From assembly GCA_001460835.1 (NCBI GenBank), contig CYKH01001926.1, positions 4,312 through 25,438 on the forward strand: a stretch of DNA of 21,127 nt, in the 5' to 3' direction. This stretch comes from Bodo saltans (Eukaryota > Euglenozoa > Kinetoplastea > Eubodonida > Bodonidae). The position numbers were made by a program, and so were the translations under genes. Shown piece after piece: positions 1-7,765 of the stretch (the stretch's first letter is position 1; every line of letters begins with the position of its first letter). The notes under the pieces were generated by a model. The model did no database searches, had not been told where the DNA came from, and saw nothing but the letters and a program-made list of their open reading frames with translations.

Positions 1-2
1 GC

Positions 3-212
3 TCGAGTTGCTGCCACAGTACGGGTTGTGTGGATATCACGAAGGCCCCTCCCCCAGATTGCTCTGAGGTTCTATGTAGCGCGGAGTGTCAGCACAATAC
101 ACTGGACTGCGGTGGTGAATGCCGCTGCAACACAAAGCTTGGTGTGTGCAAGCCCTACATTCGTGCTGGGATGCCTCCAGACAGCGCGCACACATGGAAA
201 AGTTCCAACTAA
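3..212 (+). CDS. Small 12-cysteine secreted protein, copy 1 (5' end missing)
   Basis: This is the 3' part of a gene that enters from the left edge; the reading frame is open from base 3 to the TAA at 210-212. The visible 69 residues begin at the SSCCH motif and match the complete paralogues at 1415-1783 and 9773-10138. Ten of the family's twelve cysteines are present; the first two and the signal peptide would lie outside the window. Shared motifs are CCH, CVD-TK, the LDCGGEC core and the GMPPD box after the last cysteine. Two things differ from the paralogues: the last cysteine spacing is six residues, not five, and the protein stops nine residues after GMPPD. It therefore lacks the roughly 30-residue tail ending in a basic stretch seen in the other two. 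The function is unknown. A secreted or lumenal disulfide-rich protein is inferred from the paralogues. Confidence 0.85.
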   Translation, partial: SSCCHSTGCVDITKAPPPDCSEVLCSAECQHNTLDCGGECRCNTKLGVCKPYIRAGMPPDSAHTWKSSN

Positions 213-1414
213 CAACTTTTGCTTAGTAGAAGTTGAGAGGGACACTGCACCTCTCATCCGGAAAGCGGAACCATGAACTCGTTGTTGTTGTGTGTGTTAG
301 AAACTTTTGCTTTCAGCGCAAAGTATACTTGTGTTTATGCCCCCTCTCATTTTTTGTTTGTTTTTTTATTCGTTCTTACCCACTTACCACTCGTGTCGCG
401 AGGTCTCTTTCTGCTGCGAGCAATCTGCTGAGACCTTACTTGAAAGGATCAAATTTGGGTGGACACTTATTTGGTGCTACTTAGCATGTTTCTTATCTGC
501 TCCTTTCAAAAACACTTTTTATTTTCGCTCTTTTTATCTCTGTTTTTTGTTCTTTACTCCATTTCATGCTTTTTTTTCAGAATTGCTGTTGTCCTCCGCG
601 AGAACTTGTATTTATACAGAGCCAAAAAAGTGTGTTTGACCCCAAGGGCGCTACGGATTATTATACCTGACAGAAATTGAGAATGAGACAGTTCGATGAA
701 GTGTTGTGGATGTTGTGGTTTGTGTTCCCAAAAACAAGAACAGCGAGATGAAAAATGCCCTGATGAGTCTGTTTTCATCATCCCACACCGCTGAAACGTA
801 TTCAAAACGTTCCTTTGGTAAGACGAAAAGGATTTCTTGTGTCCGGCGCCGGCGTTTTAGTTTTGTGAAAGTGTATGTGACCAACAGTTAGTGCAACCAA
901 ATATGTACAACAAACGACAAGCACAAAAAGATGAGAAGCACCTGTTTGACAGATAGCAATATTTCATGAGTTGTTATTTTACTGTGAGTCTTTGCTCGCC
1001 CCCCCTTAGCTCCGTGTGATCTTATTTTTACTTTTGAAACCACTTTTTATGCCGCTTGTGTGTGTGTGTTGGTTGAACCAAACCTGTTTGGTGTACTTTC
1101 TTTCCTTCTTGGCGGCTCCCACACCTTTTTTCACTCCGCTTGCTGCGCTTTGTTTCTCCCATTCTTTTTTTTTTTTTTTGTCCGTTGGAGCCGAATCGCA
1201 TTCATTCTCCCCCGAGGAATGTGAGCTTGTCCCTCGTCGTTGTTGTATTTGTAAATTTATCCCTCTTTTTCTTATTTTGGCAGCGCAAGAACAAAACTTG
1301 GAGTGCAAGAGCACTTGCTTGAATTTCATTACTGTTTGTAAGATCATGTATTTATTTGCGTTGAAATCTATCTTGTAAACGAAACAAAGTGAGGTCAATT
1401 GTTTTTCGATAGCC
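213..1414. other. Intergenic spacer, T-rich, no credible gene
   Basis: This 1.2-kb spacer lies between two 12-cysteine genes. It is rich in T and pyrimidine runs, including 15 consecutive T at 1165-1179. The short open frames inside it encode mostly Phe/Leu/Ser/Cys-rich peptides that follow the T-rich composition and have no recognisable motif. It probably holds the 3' UTR and polyadenylation region of the upstream gene and the trans-splicing signals of the next. I see no tRNA- or snRNA-like structure. Confidence 0.6.
1261..1283 (+). promoter_or_regulatory. Predicted trans-splice acceptor for the 1415 gene
   Basis: A pyrimidine-rich run (CCCTCTTTTTCTTATTTT) is followed by GGCAG, with AG at 1282-1283. 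If used, it gives a 5' UTR of about 131 bases. This is the best acceptor-like site upstream of the start codon. The assignment rests on the kinetoplastid interpretation and has no transcript support. Confidence 0.45.
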
Positions 1415-1783
1415 ATGCGAATTAGCCTAGCAGCGTTTTTCACAATACTTCTCGCCTTCATTGCACCGCTTGCGCTTGTAGACGCGTGCACCCGCGATGA
1501 ACACTGTGTGCCCTCCAGCTGCTGCCACGCCACTGCCTGCGTAGATACGACGAAAGTCCCAGCGCCCAACTGCACGGAGGTCATGTGCACCGGTGGGTGC
1601 CACATGGAGTCCCTAGATTGTGGTGGTGAATGCCGCTGTAGCAAAAGTCAAGTCTGCAGCCCGTACATTCGTACCGGCATGCCTCCTGACTCATCCCCGC
1701 AGCATCAATGGGTGGACCTGAGCAACCAGCCACCTGCTGCGCCACAAAAAATCATACGGTACGTGAAGCGACTTCGCAAATAA
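1415..1783 (+). CDS. Small secreted 12-cysteine protein, copy 2
   Basis: This is a complete 122-residue protein. Residues 1-24 form a classical signal peptide: Arg2, a long hydrophobic core and a VDA cleavage site, so the mature chain would start exactly at Cys25. The cysteines follow C-x5-C-x4-CC-x4-C-x10-C-x4-C-x3-C-x6-C-x3-C-x-C-x5-C (residues 25-81), identical to the copy at 9773-10138. Conserved non-cysteine motifs are PSSCCH, CVDTTK, LDCGGEC and GMPPD (residues 88-92). A polar tail ends in a basic stretch (Lys/Arg at the last residues). Twelve cysteines in about 57 residues imply a compact disulfide-bonded fold in the secretory pathway or outside the cell. From memory, similar CCH/DCG cysteine clusters occur in small secreted proteins of bacteria and archaea; I could not check this. 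Function unknown. The neighbours are a partial paralogue upstream and the SelM-like pair downstream. Confidence 0.92.
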   Translation: MRISLAAFFTILLAFIAPLALVDACTRDEHCVPSSCCHATACVDTTKVPAPNCTEVMCTGGCHMESLDCGGECRCSKSQVCSPYIRTGMPPDSSPQHQWVDLSNQPPAAPQKIIRYVKRLRK

Positions 1784-2325
1784 TAAGGAAAAAAGAAACA
1801 AAGAGTCGCCCCTCCCCCTCAGCGTCAAGAATATACCTCCAATTTGTGTCGACGATAACCAAATGCTCTAGTGACCAGTCATGCCTTTCTCGCATGTTGT
1901 TGTTCTGTTTTCCCCGTTGTGCGCTTGTGTTTTTTTTTTTTTTTTTCTACTGTTGGCAGTTTATACCACAAAAAGTGACTACATGTTTATCTCTGTGTTG
2001 TGCGTTCACGCGTGTGTGCTACGTTTCGTTCGCTTCTTCCAGCCACCACCTTTTATCCCTCTGCCTTTTTCTCGGCTGACAACGACATGCGACACGCATC
2101 GTCTCAATTGATCGCCTTGTTTTTTGTACGCTACTCCTCCCACAACTCTTTTTTTTTTTTGGTTGCCGATGAGCATATTGCAATAACAATCAACGATGCA
2201 AACAGAAGAAATCGCGCTAGAGAATTGTTGTTGGGTTTTTTTTTTTTTTTTTGTCTTCTTGATTGAGTCATGTTCACTGATGTTTGGAGCGTCTAAGATA
2301 GATTCTTATCCAGTTTCAGCAGCAC
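1784..2325. other. Intergenic spacer with repeated poly-T tracts
   Basis: This 542-base spacer contains three long T runs: 17 T at 1930-1946, a shorter one near 2150-2160, and 17 T at 2236-2252. The first is followed by a good acceptor-like TTGGCAG (AG at 1958-1959). I find no convincing gene between the tracts, so they may be alternative trans-splicing sites for the gene at 2326. Peptides in open frames here are runs of Phe and Leu that reflect composition. Confidence 0.55.
2236..2267 (+). promoter_or_regulatory. Predicted trans-splice acceptor for the 2326 gene
   Basis: Seventeen T residues (2236-2252) run into GTCTTCTT. The first downstream AG is at 2266-2267, which would leave a 5' UTR of about 58 bases. 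A CAG at 2311-2313 and one further downstream are alternatives. Predicted from sequence only. Confidence 0.45.
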
Positions 2326-2886
2326 ATGTCTCTCAATACTCGCATGTGTCAATATGCAGTGCTTACGCTGATGTCCATGGTCATAGTGACAACTCATGCT
2401 CAGGATATTATCGGCGCAACTCTTGAGGTGTGCCTTAGCTGCCGCGTTAAGGACCTTCCTGAGATTTCTCACTTTACAAGCGAAGTCCTTCCGCTGTACC
2501 CCGCGGTAACGCTTGAAGACGTTATTGGCTCAGAGCCAGTCCTCCGTTACCTTGACGCCTATGGAGTCCCAGTAAAATCTGTTTTGGTTGCAGGTTTGTC
2601 GTCCGACGCAATTATCGAACATCTTGCGGAGAATGGCATTTTTATGTGGACGCCACAAGCAGAGTATCTTCCTCTTCCCATCGAAGCCATCGACAACTGC
2701 ATCGCATGGCGACAAACCAACGGATGCAGTGGGGAGTCCGGATTGCGGGAGCCTCGGTTGGATGAGAAGTGTGATGTCCGCATTACATTTGATCGATCTG
2801 GGTATTGTGAATGCGCTCACGGAAAGCGCGTCGTGTTGGATTGTGATCATGATGAGGGCAATTGTTTGCAATACTGCTCCGCATAA
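2326..2886 (+). CDS. Secreted SelM/Sep15-like CxxC protein with C-terminal 8-cysteine domain, copy A
   Basis: This 186-residue protein has a signal peptide at about residues 1-25 (hydrophobic core, cleavage near THA/Q); Met7 is an alternative start. Residues about 33-110 resemble the SelM/Sep15 thioredoxin-like domain: CLSC at 36-39 sits where the animal proteins carry a Cys/Sec redox motif, followed by a helix resembling LPEV-F, the strand region around the G-EPVL segment, and a terminal helix. The linker leads to a second cysteine domain at 125-184 with spacing C-x8-C-x14-C-x11-C-x-C-x9-C-x6-C-x3-C, including AWRQTNGC and SGYCEC. Both domains align with the neighbour at 3203-3916, so the two genes are a diverged tandem pair. 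The SelM/Sep15 family acts in the ER in thiol-redox chemistry and glycoprotein quality control; that role here is inferred. No ER-retention ending is seen (C-terminus CSA), so this copy may be secreted. Confidence 0.85.
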   Translation: MSLNTRMCQYAVLTLMSMVIVTTHAQDIIGATLEVCLSCRVKDLPEISHFTSEVLPLYPAVTLEDVIGSEPVLRYLDAYGVPVKSVLVAGLSSDAIIEHLAENGIFMWTPQAEYLPLPIEAIDNCIAWRQTNGCSGESGLREPRLDEKCDVRITFDRSGYCECAHGKRVVLDCDHDEGNCLQYCSA

Positions 2887-3202
2887 GAGAGCAGCAAAAG
2901 TAACGACTACCACCTTCACACGTTGTTATTGTCGTTCGTTGCACTCTGTGTTCTCCATCAACACCACTCACAAGCATTGTGCGCCGCACACACGTTGCAT
3001 TCATATTTATTGTGAGTGTCATTATCACCCAGAGGCAGCACTTTACCCTATGGTACAGGCCCTCGTGTTTTTTCAGGGGCGTGCAATATTGTTGTATGTT
3101 CTTCTCATTGATGTCGTACACTAAAACCACAAAAGCGCATGCCGCTTCGAAAGATCTCCCAATTGCTTCAGTTACCAAAGTAGTGAAGAAGAAAAAAGCA
3201 TT
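2887..3202. other. Intergenic spacer between the SelM-like paralogues
   Basis: This 316-base spacer holds one good acceptor-like site (see 3066-3076) and CA/TG-rich sequence. I see no gene or repeat. Its sequence does not visibly resemble the spacer upstream of the first paralogue. Confidence 0.6.
3066..3076 (+). promoter_or_regulatory. Predicted trans-splice acceptor for the 3203 gene
   Basis: The site reads TGTTTTTTCAG with AG at 3075-3076 and would leave a 5' UTR of about 126 bases. The tract is short but uninterrupted. Later AGs closer to the start are possible alternatives. Confidence 0.4.
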
Positions 3203-3916
3203 ATGTTTCTGCTTCGAGTGATTACCCTCGCCGTTATTGCAGTTGCCCTTGTTGCTGGAGCGCAGCCAACCTCGTCAGATCCCAGAGACGCTGGGCCGAT
3301 CGTGGGAGCACGTGTCAAGACATGCAGTGGCTGCCGCCTCAACTCTCTAACGGAAGTGCGGCGCTTCATCAAAGACGAGATGCGCCGCTACCCCGCCATC
3401 GACTTGCAGTACATTGGGGGCCACGATCCTATTATCGAATTTGTCAATCGCTACAATCGTGTCGTGCTGCGTGAAGAGATGTCTCCCTACAGCATCCGAG
3501 AGCTTCATACCCTCGTACAGAATCATGGGATTCACACCTACACGCCAAAGCCGAGCTTTGACCCCTTCCCATTCAGCCCTGTCGGTGTTTGCAACGCTTG
3601 GAGGCAGACAGGTGGCTGCGATCCGAATGGTCCGAGGGAGACGACGGCGGATGAGAGCTGCCTTGACGATATTGATGTTGGACGCAGTGGATACTGCGAT
3701 TGTGCGGAAGGAGTGCGCCACGGGTTTGCATGCGATCACGTCCCCTTCACGTGCAAAGCAGTCTGCGAGGACCCTTCCATCGTGACGGTGAAGCCCATGG
3801 TGCAAGAACCCTCCCCTGTCACTGCAGAGGACCTTGAAGTTCTGCCAACTGATGACGATCAGCAAGAACGCAAACAACAAGAACAACAGCAACAGCAGCA
3901 CTCGGAGGAGCTGTAG
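3203..3916 (+). CDS. SelM/Sep15-like CxxC protein with 8-cysteine domain and SEEL C-terminus, copy B
   Basis: This 237-residue protein has a signal peptide at about residues 1-20 (cleavage near AGA/Q). The SelM/Sep15-like domain spans about 38-113: CSGC (41-44) is followed by RLNSLTEVRRFI, a close fit to the conserved start of that family's first helix, with Cys in the position where animal SelM has selenocysteine. The second domain (130-188) has cysteine spacing C-x8-C-x13-C-x11-C-x-C-x9-C-x6-C-x3-C, with AWRQTGGC, a SGYCDC motif and HVPFTC. A roughly 49-residue tail rich in Pro, Glu and Asp runs into a Gln-rich stretch and ends in SEEL. SEEL satisfies the PROSITE ER-retention pattern [KRHQSA]-[DENQ]-E-L. 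I infer a soluble ER-resident thiol protein. The tail and retention signal are absent from the upstream paralogue. I recall WRQTGGC-type domains in secretory proteins of algae and oomycetes, but have not checked this. Confidence 0.88.
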   Translation: MFLLRVITLAVIAVALVAGAQPTSSDPRDAGPIVGARVKTCSGCRLNSLTEVRRFIKDEMRRYPAIDLQYIGGHDPIIEFVNRYNRVVLREEMSPYSIRELHTLVQNHGIHTYTPKPSFDPFPFSPVGVCNAWRQTGGCDPNGPRETTADESCLDDIDVGRSGYCDCAEGVRHGFACDHVPFTCKAVCEDPSIVTVKPMVQEPSPVTAEDLEVLPTDDDQQERKQQEQQQQQHSEEL

Positions 3917-4027
3917 AAGGCACATTCACGCATATGTGTTGATTGTCTTATCATGACGAGCATCTTCTGAGTTTCGTTTCCATTTCCATCACGGCATTTT
4001 CACGGCTCCGTGGTGTCTACGTGCATT

Positions 4028-4080
4028 GTTTATTTTCATTTTATTTATTCGCTCTTAATTTTTCACCCCTGACAAATAAG
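4028..4080 (+). promoter_or_regulatory. Predicted trans-splice acceptor for the 4156 gene
   Basis: A T-rich tract (about 4028-4069) is followed by GACAAATAAG with AG at 4079-4080, leaving a 5' UTR of about 75 bases. It lies inside an upstream open extension of the same frame and supports starting translation at 4156, not at the ATG at 3943. Confidence 0.4.
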
Positions 4081-4155
4081 TACAAAGTTTCGGAAGAACA
4101 CCACGAAAGTTTGTGTTGCACACACCAACTATTCGTCAATTACAGAATAGGTACT

Positions 4156-7100
4156 ATGCCAGCAGTCACCGGCATCGACAAGTCCTGCTCCATCCGTCCA
4201 CCTAGGTGTGCGACAGGCCCTCGGGTCGTCACGACGTCGCGCCGAGCTGTAGCGTTTGACCGATCTCAGGTGGAAACGGGTGCCTTCCAAATCAACTTCA
4301 ACATGGTTCACTGCATGGAGGGCAGCGAGACCGTCAGAGTGCATCCACTGATGCGAGATGAGTCCGGGACGTCAGAAGGAGCAGAAGGTCAAACCTCCTC
4401 GTCCACTTTCTCGCCTGAGAAGAAGGCTGCGCCGCCGAAAGGGCCGTATGCACAGCAACCCTCTCCTGGAGGGAGACGAACCTCCACAAGAAGTAAGGAC
4501 AACAAGTCCCCAAAGAAGAAGCCAGCCAAGCAATCATCTCTAGGAGCAGGAGGAGCGGAAGGGCAGGGCAATTCCTTCTCATCCATTACGCCCTCATCGT
4601 CCACCAACGTGACAGACCACGAGCAAATTCCATTTGCCGTGAAAACACAGCTGGAGGTGTGGCTCGCTGCGTTTAAAGAAGAAGCCTCGCACCACCGAAG
4701 TAAAACGATTTGCTACGAAACGCTACTCACACGCGTCCGGGAAATTTCTGTGGACGAAGAGCAACCGACGCTCTTTTCCCTCGTGACGGCGTTGATTCTC
4801 TTGACGCAGTTTGTCCCACTTCTGGGGCCGTACGGCGACTTGATGCAAGGCACCATTGCTGAAATCGCATCGGCAGTGTACCTCTTGCCTTCCAAAGGAG
4901 TTGGCTTTACAGTGGCGCTCGACGCCTACGCGAAGAAAGCCTTCTTTGATGCCTACCGTGAAGTCAAGCAGCTCTTCGACATGCACCAAGCCCGTGCGAA
5001 GAGGTACAAGAGTCTGCAGCGACTTGAGGCGAATGTGCTTCAAGGATCGGTGGACCGCTGGAGCTGGCAGTGCTTGAACATGGCGTTTCGTGGGTGGAGA
5101 ACCGTGATTCGGTTCAAACGCAAGCAGACAGAACGCTCTGCAGGATATTTTAATCGCTGGCAGCTGCGTACGTTCGTTCCCCGTTCCATTCGTGGGTGGG
5201 CGAGAATCGCGAAGGTTCGCCTTCTGTTGGCCGTGGAGCTTGATGACGGCGAAGACGGGCAGAACAGCCAGCTCAAACAATTGTACTCTCTGCAGCAACG
5301 CTACAAAGCCCAACGCATCGTTGCCGAAGGGGAACTCGAGCGACTTACATTGACGGAGAAGAAGAACGCTCTGCATCTGACGTCGCTGCGAACACGCGAC
5401 ATCGAAGTCTCCGACTTTGTTCGCGAATCTTATGAAGGGCGTGCTGTGGTCGCCCATCACTGGGCCCAGGTGATGCATTTACTCTTCGGAGATGTGCATG
5501 ATCTTGCTGCGGCCCACGCTGCCGCCTCTGCCACAACGCCCCAACACCAAAGTTTCAAAGCAGCACTGGAGGATATGTTTCTTTCCATCTCCTCAGTCAA
5601 TCCCAACGAACGACGGAGGTCGACAGCCGTAGCACTACTTGGCAATTCTGCACAAGGAGGGGAGGGCGGTGGCGCATCACCAGCAGCGCCTCCGTCAAGA
5701 CACGCGTCGATGGTTGGTGGAACTGCCGCTCGTCGTATGTCAGTGAATTTATCCGATAATGCCGCTTCGCTCAAGAAGCGTGCCAACACCAGAAGTCATC
5801 GGCTCAACATGCAGCAGCTGATATCTGTCATTCTTAAATTTGCACCGCATCTTCGGGACTGCGTCCCTCGCGTCTCGGTACCGATTGCAACTTCGTCAGC
5901 AAGTAACCGTGTTGGGCAACAACGTGATTCAATCAGCTCCCCAGGGTTCACTAGCTCGGGACTTACTGCTTCTTCCTCGACGGCAGGAGCCACCAGAGAA
6001 GATAACGCGGAATTGGTCGTGTTGCTGCTGAGCAGAATGTTCGGCCTTCTTGGCGCCGCGTCACCGCAGTTCCCCATCCGCATTACGGACCTCATCCAAC
6101 ATGATCAAGGCACACTTAAGTCTACCATTCAGGAAGTCTGGTGGGCCTTGTGCGGAGGCCACTGCTCCCTGTTCCTCACGGAGACTTGTCTTGGACCCCC
6201 AAAGGCCCTTTCACTGCCGCATTATCATCATCAGCAGCATCAGCACGGGCATCACCATCATCGACGCTTGTCCTCGTCGACGACACCTCCGCATCAGTCA
6301 CCCGCGGCTCGATCCATCGCGTCGCCAGTTCCAGGGGCGAATCATTCCATAGGAAGCAGCGGAACGGCAACCTCTGTTGAGTCCTCATTTACTGCAGTGC
6401 CTGCACATTACGGCCATCATCACTACAACACTCAAACACCGCCGCTGCAACACTTGCTTGACAAATCCACAACCGCACCGATGTTGGTGTACGAACAGCG
6501 GCATCCTTTCGAATCTGCTGTATTGTTTCCCGCCCATCGGCCTCAAGGGGAGGACGGGGTGGAGGCGGCGTGGATGGTGCTGGACACTCAGCGTGGCATG
6601 GATCTGTTAGAGCCTCTTCAGGAGCTGCGGAAGGTCTCCGATGAAAACTGGGTGCGGATTTCACAGCAAGGAGATGCTCGAGGCGTTCATCAGCTAGCAC
6701 AAGAACTGATGGCAGCCTTTTCTCTGTTCTTCGAGCAGAGGCCCCCTCCAGGGATGGTGCAAACGACCATCTCGTCCTTTGTGAGGCCTCGAGATAAGAA
6801 GCGCATTGCAGCCGCCTTCCCTGCGCCGCACATCATCCATAACACCATGGACTTGGTCGAGTACGTCCAAGAGGTGGCCGGGATTACCGGGTTTGCCATG
6901 AAGTCCGTGCTCACATGGACGCTCTCCAGTTTAGACCTCAGCCCAATGGAGCGATTGTTCGTGGCGGCGTCGAACGAAGAAGTCATCTCAGCGGTGCATA
7001 TGAATCGTGATGCCATGAAGTCGCTCATGCGGCAGTGCAGCAGCATGGTGACGATCCCAAGCGCCAGCGCGAACGGCGCATCGTCATCGTCTTCTGTGTT

Positions 7101-7566
7101 GCCTTTTTCTGAGTCCAGCCGGACGCGACTGCAGCAACGAGGAGGAGGAGCTCCAGTGGCAGTAAAGAAGTTGCTCGTGCAGCGCGAGAAGTTTATCGCC
7201 GCAATGATGTCTAAGATGTCTGCCGCCACGCTGATCAGCAAAGAGCAGCTCGACGAAGCGTTTACGTTGACGCTCCAAATTCGTCATGGGACGTATGAAC
7301 AGACAGGAAATACTGCTGCTGCTGGTGGTGGCCTGCGACTGCCACCCATAGCCAATCCCGCTCACTCTGCCGCGACTGGCGCTCCGCTAGTCGCCTTCGA
7401 CAATAGCAGCGCCACAACAACAGTGTCCGAGGAAGAACTCATTCACACGGACGAACAGGGCTTCACCGTTCTTTTGTTGTTCTGCGCGCACTTCCTCGAC
7501 CCTGATCCGTTTCTTCCGAGCGCAGCAAAGATTGGAAAGTTTTTGGAGTGGGTTTCGAAACAATAA
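4156..7566 (+). CDS. Large unrecognised protein with Trp-rich (Sfi1-like) segment and His-rich tracts
   Basis: This gene encodes 1136 residues from the ATG at 4156. The frame is open upstream to an ATG at 3943, but that stretch is composition-like and contains the probable splice-acceptor tract. I do not recognise a family. Residues about 60-155 are low-complexity Ser/Lys/Pro-rich. Residues about 160-225 look helical and hydrophobic. Residues about 299-355 contain regularly placed Trp within basic helices (MAFRGW, FNRW, IRGW), reminiscent of Sfi1-type or similar repeats in centrosomal and axonemal proteins, followed by a probable coiled coil to about 420. Ser/Gly/Ala-rich linkers follow. Histidine clusters occur at 689-702 and 751-756. 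The C-terminal third is better ordered and helical. No signal peptide or membrane segment is seen. A cytoskeletal or flagellar role is a weak inference from the Trp repeats only. Confidence 0.85.
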   Translation: MPAVTGIDKSCSIRPPRCATGPRVVTTSRRAVAFDRSQVETGAFQINFNMVHCMEGSETVRVHPLMRDESGTSEGAEGQTSSSTFSPEKKAAPPKGPYAQQPSPGGRRTSTRSKDNKSPKKKPAKQSSLGAGGAEGQGNSFSSITPSSSTNVTDHEQIPFAVKTQLEVWLAAFKEEASHHRSKTICYETLLTRVREISVDEEQPTLFSLVTALILLTQFVPLLGPYGDLMQGTIAEIASAVYLLPSKGVGFTVALDAYAKKAFFDAYREVKQLFDMHQARAKRYKSLQRLEANVLQGSVDRWSWQCLNMAFRGWRTVIRFKRKQTERSAGYFNRWQLRTFVPRSIRGWARIAKVRLLLAVELDDGEDGQNSQLKQLYSLQQRYKAQRIVAEGELERLTLTEKKNALHLTSLRTRDIEVSDFVRESYEGRAVVAHHWAQVMHLLFGDVHDLAAAHAAASATTPQHQSFKAALEDMFLSISSVNPNERRRSTAVALLGNSAQGGEGGGASPAAPPSRHASMVGGTAARRMSVNLSDNAASLKKRANTRSHRLNMQQLISVILKFAPHLRDCVPRVSVPIATSSASNRVGQQRDSISSPGFTSSGLTASSSTAGATREDNAELVVLLLSRMFGLLGAASPQFPIRITDLIQHDQGTLKSTIQEVWWALCGGHCSLFLTETCLGPPKALSLPHYHHQQHQHGHHHHRRLSSSTTPPHQSPAARSIASPVPGANHSIGSSGTATSVESSFTAVPAHYGHHHYNTQTPPLQHLLDKSTTAPMLVYEQRHPFESAVLFPAHRPQGEDGVEAAWMVLDTQRGMDLLEPLQELRKVSDENWVRISQQGDARGVHQLAQELMAAFSLFFEQRPPPGMVQTTISSFVRPRDKKRIAAAFPAPHIIHNTMDLVEYVQEVAGITGFAMKSVLTWTLSSLDLSPMERLFVAASNEEVISAVHMNRDAMKSLMRQCSSMVTIPSASANGASSSSSVLPFSESSRTRLQQRGGGAPVAVKKLLVQREKFIAAMMSKMSAATLISKEQLDEAFTLTLQIRHGTYEQTGNTAAAGGGLRLPPIANPAHSAATGAPLVAFDNSSATTTVSEEELIHTDEQGFTVLLLFCAHFLDPDPFLPSAAKIGKFLEWVSKQ

Positions 7567-7707
7567 ACGATGAACGTCCAACGTGCGTAGTGTGTATGTA
7601 GTGTTGAAAATAAAAGTGTACAACCATCATTTCATTTTAGTTTTTTACTTCGATGTCGTTGCGGAGCGTGTAGAATTTGTTACGTTGTTGCGATCTCTAT
7701 GCACGTG

Positions 7708-7755
7708 CTTCTTGTTTTTTTTCGCTTTGCTACCGCTGCCCTGTCCACACATCAG
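7708..7755 (+). promoter_or_regulatory. Predicted trans-splice acceptor for the 7766 gene
   Basis: A long pyrimidine-rich tract (7708-7743, with eight consecutive T) is followed by CACACATCAG with AG at 7754-7755. This leaves only about 10 bases before the ATG at 7766. If that leader is too short, the in-frame ATGs at 7775 or 7793 become the likely start. Confidence 0.5.
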
Positions 7756-7765
7756 TTTGTTTGAG

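Noticed and set aside
1006-1644. 212-residue open frame on the minus strand
   Set aside because: It overlaps the 12-cysteine gene at 1415 on the opposite strand and otherwise covers spacer. It is low-complexity Lys-rich where it crosses the T-rich tracts.
2326-3916. Selenoprotein with SECIS element
   Set aside because: No in-frame TGA is present at the redox motif, and both paralogues use Cys. No SECIS-like structure was evident downstream.
3943-4155. N-terminal extension of the 1136-residue protein to an upstream ATG
   Set aside because: The extension contains the T-rich acceptor tract and reads like translated spacer. The ATG at 4156 follows a plausible acceptor.
4723-5478. 251-residue open frame on the minus strand
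   Set aside because: It lies wholly inside the 1136-residue gene on the other strand, has no recognisable motif, and would oppose the uniform gene direction. It is a shadow of the coding sequence.
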